Shown: one piece after another, positions 16,930-23,349 of the stretch
How the letters are laid out: every line of letters starts with the position of its first letter
Position numbering within the stretch: the stretch's first letter is position 1
Source: Oscillibacter valericigenes
Lineage (GTDB): Bacteria; Bacillota; Clostridia; Oscillospirales; Oscillospiraceae
Assembly (NCBI RefSeq): GCF_021531435.1
Contig: NZ_JAFBIS010000022.1
Location: 1 to 35,295 of the forward strand
Length of the DNA: 35,295 nucleotides
Direction: 5' to 3'
The notes under the pieces: generated by a model
The model's input: the letters and a program-made list of their open reading frames with translations, nothing else
The model's database searches: none
What the model was told of the DNA's origin: nothing
Made by a program: the position numbers and the translations under genes

Positions 16930-16946
16930 TTCGACATAATTCGACA
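16930..16946 (-). promoter_or_regulatory. Tandem Spo0A boxes
   Basis: TTCGACA occurs at 16930-16936 and again at 16940-16946. On the opposite strand each reads TGTCGAA, the core of the Spo0A box described in Bacillus and Clostridia. The two have the same orientation and a 10-base period, the spacing expected for a bound Spo0A dimer. They lie seven bases upstream of the -35 of the histidine-kinase-like gene, a position suited to activation. Confidence 0.65.
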
Positions 16947-16952
16947 AAATTC

Positions 16953-16981
16953 TTGTTTTTCCCGGCCGCTTTTGCTATGCT
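16953..16981 (+). promoter_or_regulatory. Promoter of the histidine-kinase-like gene
   Basis: TTGTTT (16953-16958), a 17-base spacer and TATGCT (16976-16981) form a plausible sigma-A promoter directly downstream of the two Spo0A-box matches. The leader to the start codon is about 140 bases; I see no clear riboswitch or terminator in it. Confidence 0.55.
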
Positions 16982-17127
16982 ATTGGTGCGGCAGGCAGGC
17001 TTTTCCTGGTTTTTCTTTGCCTCCTGCCGTATATGCTACCAACAGGGCCTCCCGGTGTGACAGCTTCTTTTGCCTGGAGGTTTCCTGTGATTTTGGCTGC
17101 GCATGGCGGCGGAGGGGGGGAACTTCC

Positions 17128-17937
17128 ATGGAACAGGATCAAAACCGGCTTGCATCCCTGTTTCCCGATGCGGCGGTCCAACTGCGCGCTGCTTTGAGCA
17201 ATCTGCATCTGGCGGCGGTCCAATTGGCACCTGCGGAGGCCCGGGAGCACGACCCCGCCCTGGATCAAAAGGCCGCCCTTCTGGACCAGAGCTATTACCG
17301 CCTGCTGCAGCTGGTGAACAGCATGTCCTCCGCTGCGTGGCTCGCCAACAGCGACCCGCTGCCGCTCCAGGACCGGGACATTGTGGGGCTGGTCAGTGAT
17401 GTGTGTGAGAAGGCCGGAGGCCTCGCCCCTCTGCTGGGGCTGGAGCTGCGGTTTGCCTGCCCCGTGGAGCATCATATCTGTGCGGTTTCGCCGGACGTAT
17501 TGGAGCTGGCAGTGTATCAGCTTTTATCCAACGCTTTTAAATTTACGCCTGCCGGCGGTTCTGTGACCGTGGAGCTGCGGGTGAAGAATCATCAGGTGCT
17601 GCTGTCGGTCGCGGATACTGGCCAGGGCATCCCGGAGGAGCGGCTCTCCACCCTGTTTGACCGCTATCTCCACGGCAGCCGGCCGGATGCGCCCTCCCAC
17701 GGCCTGGGCCTGGGCCTGCCTCTGTGCCGCCGTGCCGCGGAGGGTCATGGCGGCACGCTGATGGCGGAATCCCGGGTGGACGAAGGCAGCCGGTTTACCC
17801 TGTCCCTGCCGGACAGACGGGTGGGAGGCGGCGTGTCCGACATTCCCTTCGACTATGCGGGAGGCTTCAACCGCACCCTGATGAACCTGGCGGACGCGCT
17901 GCCTGTCAGGGCATTTCTGCGCAGCAACCAGGACTGA
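17128..17937 (+). CDS. Soluble histidine-kinase-like ATPase
   Basis: A 269-residue protein with a complete HATPase_c domain in its second half: N box QLLSNAFKF at 131-139, G1 VADTGQGIPEERL at 161-173, F box LFDRY and G2 HGLGLGLPLCRRA at 191-203. The first 80 residues are helical and could form a dimerisation bundle, but the H-box-like stretch ALSNLHLAAVQL (His27) lacks the usual H-E/D-x-x-x-P. There is no membrane segment, sensor domain or neighbouring response regulator. It may be an orphan kinase, a pseudokinase or a serine-kinase-like regulator. Preceded by GGAGGGGGGG. The upstream Spo0A boxes suggest control by, or a role in, the sporulation pathway; this is inferred. Confidence 0.8.
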   Translation: MEQDQNRLASLFPDAAVQLRAALSNLHLAAVQLAPAEAREHDPALDQKAALLDQSYYRLLQLVNSMSSAAWLANSDPLPLQDRDIVGLVSDVCEKAGGLAPLLGLELRFACPVEHHICAVSPDVLELAVYQLLSNAFKFTPAGGSVTVELRVKNHQVLLSVADTGQGIPEERLSTLFDRYLHGSRPDAPSHGLGLGLPLCRRAAEGHGGTLMAESRVDEGSRFTLSLPDRRVGGGVSDIPFDYAGGFNRTLMNLADALPVRAFLRSNQD

Positions 17938-17946
17938 GCGCGCAAA

Positions 17947-17980
17947 AGGCCGCGAGGAACTTCCTCGCGGCCTGAATTTT
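17947..17980 (+). terminator. Terminator after the histidine-kinase-like gene
   Basis: AGGCCGCGAGG (17947-17957) pairs with CCTCGCGGCCT (17963-17973) across a tight loop and is followed by GAATTTT. A stable stem ten bases after the stop; the T tract is short but adequate. Confidence 0.8.
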
Positions 17981-18044
17981 CAGTTGCTTTTGATGCGTGA
18001 CCGGGTATAATAAAAACCACATGGACCGAGAAGGGGGAAGAGAA

Positions 18045-19115
18045 ATGCGGGTGTGCGTGGCGATGAGCGGCGGTGTGGACAGCTCCGTGGCGGCGGTTCT
18101 GCTGCAGGAGCAGGGCTATGAGCTCTCCGGCGTGAATCTCAGGATGTTCCACAACGAGGACCTGGGCGAGAGCCGGGAAAAAACCTGCTGCTCTCTGGCC
18201 GACGCCGAGGACGCCGCCCTGGTGGCCCGTCGGATGGGCTTCCCCTTCTATGTATTTGATTTTGCCCAGGTGTTCCGGGATACCGTCATCCGGGATTTTG
18301 TGGACGAGTATCAGGCCGGACGCACACCCAACCCCTGCGCGGTGTGCAACCGCGCCGTGAAGTTCGGCGCGCTGCTCCGGCGCGTACAGGCACTGGGCCA
18401 TGATTTCCTGGCCACAGGCCACTATGCCCGCGTGGAACGGGACCCCGCCAGCGGCCGGTATCTGCTGAAGCGGGCCGCTGACCGGAGCAAGGACCAGACG
18501 TATTTCCTGTATATGCTGACCCAGGAGCAGCTGGCCCACACCCTGTTCCCGCTGGGAGGCCTCCACAAGACCGAGGTGCGGCAGATCGCCGAGGCCCATG
18601 GCCTTGTCAACGCCCGCAAGCACGACAGCCAGGACATCTGCTTTGTGCCGGACGGCAAATACGCGGATTTTATTGAGCGCACCGTGGGGAGCCCTTCCCC
18701 TGCCGGGCCGTTCCTGGACCGGGAGGGCCGAGTGCTGGGACAGCATAAAGGGCTCATCCGCTATACAAAGGGCCAGCACAAGGGGCTGGGCCTGTCCACG
18801 GAGGAGCCGCTGTATGTCCTGGAAAAGGACGCCGCCTCCAATACCATCCGCCTGGGGCCGGACAGCGCCCTGTGGAGCACAGAGCTGACGGCGGAACAGG
18901 TGAACCTCATCTCCGTGCCGGAGCTGACGGCTCCCATGCGGGTCACCGCCAAGACCCGGTACAGCCAGCGGGAGGCCGCCGCCACGGTGGAAGCCCTGCC
19001 GGACGGCTGCATCCGCGTGGTGTTCGACGAGCCCCAGCGGGCCATTACGCCCGGGCAGGCCGTGGTGCTGTATGACGGCGAGTGCGTGGTGGGCGGCGGC
19101 ACCATCCGCGGCTGA
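18045..19115 (+). CDS. mnmA: tRNA 2-thiouridylase MnmA
   Basis: Adds sulfur to position 2 of the wobble uridine in tRNA-Lys, -Glu and -Gln. The 356-residue protein has the PP-loop SGGVDSS at 8-14 for ATP activation. The catalytic cysteines are in NPCAVCN (Cys98/Cys101) and SQDICF (Cys199). The substrate-binding KGQHKGLG and the C-terminal beta-barrel follow. The start at 18045 gives the standard MRVCVAMSGG beginning, with AGAAGGGGGAAG upstream; a longer frame from 17997 is unlikely. It appears to be a single-gene unit. Confidence 0.96.
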   Translation: MRVCVAMSGGVDSSVAAVLLQEQGYELSGVNLRMFHNEDLGESREKTCCSLADAEDAALVARRMGFPFYVFDFAQVFRDTVIRDFVDEYQAGRTPNPCAVCNRAVKFGALLRRVQALGHDFLATGHYARVERDPASGRYLLKRAADRSKDQTYFLYMLTQEQLAHTLFPLGGLHKTEVRQIAEAHGLVNARKHDSQDICFVPDGKYADFIERTVGSPSPAGPFLDREGRVLGQHKGLIRYTKGQHKGLGLSTEEPLYVLEKDAASNTIRLGPDSALWSTELTAEQVNLISVPELTAPMRVTAKTRYSQREAAATVEALPDGCIRVVFDEPQRAITPGQAVVLYDGECVVGGGTIRG

Positions 19116-19138
19116 GTGCGGACGGCGCCGGCCGCCGG

Positions 19139-19216
19139 TCACCGTTCGCTGATATTCCAGCAGTCCTGAAAGATCAGGTCATCCACATCCCCGGCGAACG
19201 CTGTATGCAACAACAT
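19139..19216 (-). CDS. Possible 25-residue small protein
   Basis: A short minus-strand frame beginning MLLHTAFAGDVDDL and ending NISER. It is preceded by AAAGGAGGTC, an almost perfect ribosome binding site eight bases from the ATG, and by TATACT (19247-19252) as a possible -10. No clear -35 or homologue is recognised. It lies convergent to mnmA, in the 269-base gap before the tRNA genes. Strong translation signals are the only support; it could be a chance match or a leader peptide. Confidence 0.35.
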   Translation of the reverse strand: MLLHTAFAGDVDDLIFQDCWNISER

Positions 19217-19336
19217 GATAAAGACCTCCTTTGCGTGTTTCTACCCAGTATATGCATGGGGCAGTGAAAAGTTGCACGAAATCGGGCACGAAGCGAAACT
19301 TGTCGAGAGATTTTTTGCCTTTTTTCCCGCACGGGC

Positions 19337-19366
19337 TTGACAGAATACCGGGGTATGTGGTATTCT
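19337..19366 (+). promoter_or_regulatory. Promoter of the tRNA-Leu/tRNA-fMet pair
   Basis: Perfect TTGACA (19337-19342), an 18-base spacer and TATTCT (19361-19366) stand about 19 bases before tRNA-Leu. The spacer contains a seven-base inverted repeat, GAATACC (19343-19349) and GGTATTC (19359-19365), overlapping the -10. Confidence 0.82.
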
Positions 19367-19384
19367 AATCATTGCCGACAAGCT

Positions 19385-19470
19385 GCCGGTGTGGTGAAAT
19401 GGTAGACACGGCGGACTTAAAATCCTCTGGTAGCAATACCGTACCGGTTCGAGTCCGGTCACCGGCACCA
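19385..19470 (+). tRNA. tRNA-Leu (anticodon UAA)
   Basis: An 86-base class II tRNA with encoded CCA. Acceptor GCCGGTG pairs with CACCGGC; the D arm has TGGTGAAATGGTAGACAC; the anticodon loop CTTAAAA carries TAA at 19418-19420; a variable arm and the T arm CCGGTTCGAGTCCGG follow. Twelve bases separate it from tRNA-fMet, and both probably share the upstream promoter. Confidence 0.95.
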
Positions 19471-19482
19471 CTATTTTTATAT

Positions 19483-19560
<78 letters not shown>

Positions 19561-19562
<2 letters not shown>

Positions 19563-19595
19563 ACACCTGATTTCGTATGAAATCAGGTGTTTTTC
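19561..19595 (+). terminator. Terminator after tRNA-fMet
   Basis: AAACACCTGATTTC (19561-19574) pairs with GAAATCAGGTGTTT (19579-19592) around GTAT and continues into TTC. The stem starts inside the att repeat boundary, so this terminator is brought by the element rather than by the original locus, or the reverse. Confidence 0.85.
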
Positions 19596-19620
19596 TGCAC
19601 TTTTTGCCTTAAAATAGTTT

Positions 19621-19662
19621 GGGTCAAAATATGGGTCAGCGGTCTGACCCTGACGCTGACCC
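19621..19662. repeat. GGGTCA/TGACCC hexamer cluster, left end of element
   Basis: Two GGGTCA (19621-19626, 19633-19638) and two inverted TGACCC (19645-19650, 19657-19662), regularly 12 bases apart, lie just after the tRNA terminator. The following ACGGGGGTCCGGAAAG resembles the sequence after similar TGACCC pairs near 24630 and 24895. Possible recombinase arm or accessory-protein sites. Confidence 0.6.
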
Positions 19663-19721
19663 ATACGGGGGTCCGGAAAGTATTAAATTGGACAGAATAT
19701 ATTGCCATACCGGCGGTGTTG

Positions 19722-19750
19722 TTGCCTTTTGGATACGTCTGCGCTATACT
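19722..19750 (+). promoter_or_regulatory. Promoter of the exonuclease gene
   Basis: TTGCCT (19722-19727), 17 bases, then TATACT (19745-19750), 18 bases before the chosen ATG. This supports starting the gene at 19769, because upstream codons would lie within or before the promoter. Confidence 0.65.
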
Positions 19751-19768
19751 GATTGCGAGGTGAGTCAA

Positions 19769-20872
19769 ATGGGCAAAGTAATCGCTTTTGATGTTGAAAC
19801 TCCAAATTCCCATAATGACCGCATTTGTTCTATAGGTTTATCTTTGATTGATGACGGAACAATCGTCTGGTCTCAGAACTATATGGTGAATCCGGAATGT
19901 CCCTTTGATAATCGCAACATCCAGATTCATGGCATTCGCCCTCAGGATGTGGAGCATGCTCCTACTTTCCCCTTGATTTGGGAAGATATCGGCAGCTTAT
20001 TTCGGCAGAATTTAGTAATCGCACACAATGCGACTTTCGATCTATGTGTGTTGAAAAAAACATTGAGCGCTTATGGACTCTCTGAATTTCTGGTTTACTA
20101 TGCCTGCACTATGCAAATGGCTCAATCAATATTGCCTGATTTACCAAACTTTAGACTCCCGACTCTTTGCGATTACTACAATATTGATTTAGATCATCAC
20201 GACTCTGGTAGTGATAGCTTTGCGTGTGCACAGATATTCTGTCATATGCTTGACGAAGGGACTTGTCCTGAAGATTTTACAAAGGCCTACTCTTTGGAAT
20301 GTTCCCATCCGGCATCAGCTCACAGTCAGTCAACCCACATGGCCGCAAATACAAAGTCCTTACTTACGCTCAGTGGCATTCTGTCCGGAATCACTTGTGA
20401 TAACGTTCTGGTTCCCAGTGAGGTAGAATATCTTCAGAACTGGCTCGATGATAATGTCGAATTAAAGGGTAACTATCCATACGACAAAATTTATACTACA
20501 ATCGCAAATGCACTTGCAGACGGAATCCTCGAGCAGGCTGAACTTGAATCCATGCTACGTCTTTTTAAGCAAGTTTCTGATCCTGTTAACGATTGTTCCT
20601 GTAACTGTAGTTCGCGAGATATTTCCGGAAAAACTTTTTGCTTGTCCGGAGAATTTGACTATGGTGAAAAGTCTGCTGTTGAAGAGCTTCTAATACAACG
20701 AGGAGGAATCCCACAAAAGAATGTTACTCGAAAAACGGATTTGTTGATCGTTGGTGGTCAAGGAAGTTCTGCATGGTGCGCTGGGAATTATGGAACCAAG
20801 GTCAAGAAAGCACTGGAACTACAGGAAAAAGGTATTTCTATTCAGATTATACGCGAACATGATTTCTTATGA
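19769..20872 (+). CDS. DEDDh exonuclease with TerB-like and BRCT domains
   Basis: A 367-residue three-part protein. Residues 1-165 are a DnaQ-type 3'-5' exonuclease: FDVET (Asp8, Glu10), AHNATFDLCVL (Asp91) and a His144...Asp149 pair, completing DEDDh. Residues about 200-285 look like a TerB-type helical domain (LSGILSGITCDN, ADGILEQAELESML). Residues about 292-367 are a BRCT domain (GKTFCLSGEFDYGEKSAVEE, RKTDLLIVGG). BRCT recognises nicked or phosphorylated partners in ligases and repair factors, so a DNA repair or nucleic-acid defence role is likely but unproven. The start at 19769 follows GCGAGGTGAG and a promoter; the open frame reaches back 50 codons through the GGGTCA repeats. Confidence 0.82.
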   Translation: MGKVIAFDVETPNSHNDRICSIGLSLIDDGTIVWSQNYMVNPECPFDNRNIQIHGIRPQDVEHAPTFPLIWEDIGSLFRQNLVIAHNATFDLCVLKKTLSAYGLSEFLVYYACTMQMAQSILPDLPNFRLPTLCDYYNIDLDHHDSGSDSFACAQIFCHMLDEGTCPEDFTKAYSLECSHPASAHSQSTHMAANTKSLLTLSGILSGITCDNVLVPSEVEYLQNWLDDNVELKGNYPYDKIYTTIANALADGILEQAELESMLRLFKQVSDPVNDCSCNCSSRDISGKTFCLSGEFDYGEKSAVEELLIQRGGIPQKNVTRKTDLLIVGGQGSSAWCAGNYGTKVKKALELQEKGISIQIIREHDFL

Positions 20873-20887
20873 AAGGCGGATTCTCTA

Positions 20888-21418
20888 ATGGATCAACTGA
20901 ATATGTCGTTCATGGACAACGATACATCGGTAATTGCTAACCGCTATTACAACGAAATCCTCTCTTTATTAGAGGTGAGTAATCTGGGTTATGACCTTTC
21001 GCAGATTCAAGTAGAGCATCGTGATCCAGAGTCATCTGATGCGTATGATACGATTCTGATGTTCAAACGTCCCTGTTTTCATATCAAGGGCAAGAAGACC
21101 AAACACATATATCTCCATCCTTCTTTTGCCAGATTATTAGAAAAAGCTGGGTATTCATTTGAGCCAGCGACCAGTGCCCGTTGGGCAAGAATCGCCACGG
21201 ATTCTTTTGTCGGTTTTCCTGAGATTTCAGAAATGGTTGAGGAACTCTATGAGGATTGTCTCCGCGATTCCGATACATTTGGCTGCTGTGGAAGCTATTT
21301 AGCTTGTAGTGATGCTGGCCACTGCATAAAGACAGATATCATGTTCGCAGGTAAGTGTGCCTATCGTCAAAACCTTAAGGCAGGAAAAATTTTTTACGGC
21401 AAAAACAAGAACATATGA
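20888..21418 (+). CDS. Hypothetical protein with C-terminal Cys cluster
   Basis: A 176-residue protein of unknown function, 15 bases after the exonuclease gene and presumably co-transcribed. The N-terminal 120 residues are mixed helix/strand with no motif I can name (FKRPCFHIKGKKTKHIYLHP). The end is distinctive: FGCCGSYLACSDAGHC, then FAGKCAYRQNLKAGKIFYGKN, with Cys133, 134, 140, 146 and 157, likely a zinc or iron-sulfur site. I recall similar Cys tails at the ends of other clostridial uncharacterised proteins, but give it no function. AAAGGCGG precedes the start; Met6 and Met9 are alternatives. Confidence 0.75.
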   Translation: MDQLNMSFMDNDTSVIANRYYNEILSLLEVSNLGYDLSQIQVEHRDPESSDAYDTILMFKRPCFHIKGKKTKHIYLHPSFARLLEKAGYSFEPATSARWARIATDSFVGFPEISEMVEELYEDCLRDSDTFGCCGSYLACSDAGHCIKTDIMFAGKCAYRQNLKAGKIFYGKNKNI

Positions 21419-21420
21419 AA

Positions 21421-21458
21421 ATTGTGTGCAGGAAAACATCCCTGCACACAATTTTTTA
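21421..21458 (+). terminator. Terminator after the exonuclease/Cys-cluster pair
   Basis: ATTGTGTGCAGG (21421-21432) pairs perfectly with CCTGCACACAAT (21441-21452), followed by TTTTTATT. The flanking A and T tracts make it usable in both directions. It separates the two-gene exonuclease unit from the PolC fragment. Confidence 0.9.
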
Positions 21459-21531
21459 TTGCTCTTTTGACCCTGGCGCTTAAGGGAACCTCTGATTTAA
21501 TCCGCACTACCATAAAGGCTCGGGATGTGGG

Positions 21532-22239
21532 ATGCATCTCGCATATCCCGGACGTCCAAACCATATTGTACCGGGAGTGAAATACGACTGCGATCTGCCT
21601 GCGCCGCGTATTCTTGTCCATGACAGTGTTTTTTTAAGAAAGCTGGAATGGCTATCGGACGTTACCGGCGTTGAGCTATCCTCGATCCCGATGAATAACC
21701 CGGCTATATATAACGCATTTTGCAGAGCAATTGAGTATGATACCGCTGACGCAGGTAATCTGCTCTGCACAACAGGTCTTTGCGCTTCGGAGGAACTGCT
21801 CAGTGACAGATTTACTCTTTGGAGACAGGCTTCCAAGAGCGGATTATCTTTTTCCAGACTTGTCTCGCTGTATGGCGTTATGCATATAAGCGTTCGCCAT
21901 TCGAGTGCATTGGATTTGTCCACAGCGTTGACATTCAGTGACCGCGATTCCGTGATGGAGTATCTGATCCGTCAGGGTTTGCCCCCAAAGGACGCTTTCC
22001 AAACAGCCGACAATATGCGGTACGGGAGATTTGCCCACATGCCAGCAGATGCATACCCCGTTTTTATACAGGGAATAAACGATGACGGCTTCTTTTTTCA
22101 TGCGGCGCAAAACACGGAATATCTGTTTCCCAGAGCGCATAATTCAGCTGTCGTTATGAATGCTGTGCGACTGGCCTGGTTTTCCATTTATGAACCAAGT
22201 GCTTTTCGGGAAGTACAGGATATTGCCCACACTCCATGA
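21532..22239 (+). CDS. Free-standing fragment of PolC-type DNA polymerase III alpha
   Basis: A 235-residue product that matches, by eye, the C-terminal part of the Gram-positive replicative polymerase PolC. RKLEWLSDVTGVELSSIPMN fits the 'dLTGidpktIP' segment, MEYLIRQGLPPKDAFQTADN fits 'vYLIyKGldp..AFkimE', and TEYLFPRAHNSAVVMNAVRL fits 'IKYMFPKAHAaAYVlmAvRi'. The polymerase palm with the metal-binding Asp residues, the PHP and the exonuclease domains are absent, so it cannot polymerise. The uninterrupted frame argues for a kept gene or a recent remnant. Ribosome binding is weak (AAAGG 13 bases upstream), and a stop at 21493 precludes a longer product. Confidence 0.55.
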   Translation: MHLAYPGRPNHIVPGVKYDCDLPAPRILVHDSVFLRKLEWLSDVTGVELSSIPMNNPAIYNAFCRAIEYDTADAGNLLCTTGLCASEELLSDRFTLWRQASKSGLSFSRLVSLYGVMHISVRHSSALDLSTALTFSDRDSVMEYLIRQGLPPKDAFQTADNMRYGRFAHMPADAYPVFIQGINDDGFFFHAAQNTEYLFPRAHNSAVVMNAVRLAWFSIYEPSAFREVQDIAHTP

Positions 22240-22320
22240 GAAATCTTCCGTCCAACTTTGATGCGAAATCATCGGGGCGCTGGTAAACAGTAGCTGCCTA
22301 TGCTTCTTCGCTCGCAGGCG

Positions 22321-22350
22321 TTGGACAAATTTACACACATATGTTAAGAT
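22321..22350 (+). promoter_or_regulatory. Promoter of the WYL/nuclease pair
   Basis: TTGGAC (22321-22326), an 18-base spacer and TAAGAT (22345-22350) with an extended-minus-10 TG at 22342-22343. It stands about 30 bases before the WYL gene. No clear dyad operator is seen nearby. Confidence 0.5.
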
Positions 22351-22381
22351 ACAGGCAACGATCAGACTGGGAGTGGATGTC

Positions 22382-23347
22382 ATGATGACAGATCGGGCCA
22401 ACGCCATCTGCCTTCTTCAGATTTTGAAAGAATATTCTGATGAGAATCATATCCTGTCCATGCGGGAGATCATCGGAAAACTGTCTGCTTTGTATGATAT
22501 GGAACTGGACCGCCGCACCGTATACAGCGCCATAGATCTGCTGTGCAATCTGGGGTATGACATTTCTGTTTACGATGAAAACAAGAAGGGCTATTATCTG
22601 CGCAGCCGCGAATTTGAGGCTGCGGAAGTGCGTCTCCTAATGGACGCGGTTTATTCTTTCGATTATATTCCGGCCAAGCAAACGCAATATTTGATTCAAA
22701 AGCTGCAAGGCTTTCTCAGTGTTCATGAACGAAAGCAGTATAAAAATCTGACAGTTGTAAGACAGGAGCGGAAAACGCAGAATGCGGAGGTCTTTTTGAA
22801 TATTGAGCTTTTGGACGAGGCCATCTCAAAAAAGCAAAAAGTCTCATTTACATATCTGGAATATGGGCTGGACAAGCAGCTTCACCCCCGGAGGGAAAAG
22901 CCCTATATCGTCAGCCCTTATGGAATGGTATGTGAGAACGAGCATTACTATTTGATCAACATCAAAGATGGTTTTTCAACGCCCAGCCTGTACCGAATCG
23001 ATTTGATGAGGGACATCTCCCTTCTGAATGAACCTGTTGCCATAGATGCCAAAAACGCCTGTTTGGACTCCGTACAAAAGGTGACCTATGCGTTTGTAGG
23101 AAAGCAGGAAGAAATCAAACTGCGCTGTGAGAATTTCACACTTCGGTATGTGTTGGACCGGTTTGGGACGGATGTCCGGATCACGGATAACCATGGCGGC
23201 ACCTTTACCGCCAGTTTCTCCGCTTCTCCGAATGGCGTCAAGTTTTGGGCGCTGCAGTACCTCCCTTACATAGAGGTTCTGTCCCCTCAGTCCTTGCGGG
23301 ATTCCATCATTGACAGCATCAAAAGCAACAAGTATCTGGAGGTGTAA
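22382..23347 (+). CDS. WYL-domain transcriptional regulator
   Basis: A 321-residue regulator. A winged-helix DNA-binding domain occupies about 1-75 (LSMREIIGKLSALY, DRRTVYSAIDLLCNLGYDI, then the wing GYYL). A WYL ligand-binding domain lies at about 140-210 (VSPYGMVCENEHYYLINI, LYRIDLMRDI), followed by the WCX extension to the end. Proteins of this build (for example BrxR and CapW) repress or sense signals for phage-defence operons. Start: GGGAGTGG is best placed for ATG 22382; GTG at 22373 is an alternative. It ends two bases before the nuclease ATG, so they are co-translated, and it probably controls this pair. Confidence 0.85.
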   Translation: MMTDRANAICLLQILKEYSDENHILSMREIIGKLSALYDMELDRRTVYSAIDLLCNLGYDISVYDENKKGYYLRSREFEAAEVRLLMDAVYSFDYIPAKQTQYLIQKLQGFLSVHERKQYKNLTVVRQERKTQNAEVFLNIELLDEAISKKQKVSFTYLEYGLDKQLHPRREKPYIVSPYGMVCENEHYYLINIKDGFSTPSLYRIDLMRDISLLNEPVAIDAKNACLDSVQKVTYAFVGKQEEIKLRCENFTLRYVLDRFGTDVRITDNHGGTFTASFSASPNGVKFWALQYLPYIEVLSPQSLRDSIIDSIKSNKYLEV

Positions 23348-23349
23348 CC

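Noticed and set aside
16141..19305. A shared 12-mer CGAAACTTGTCG at 16141 and 19294, resembling single Spo0A boxes
   Set aside because: A 12-base match between two places is expected by chance many times in a window of this size, and each has a mismatch to the box core.
21532..22239. Active DNA polymerase
   Set aside because: Only the C-terminal PolC-like stretches are present; the catalytic Asp motifs are missing.
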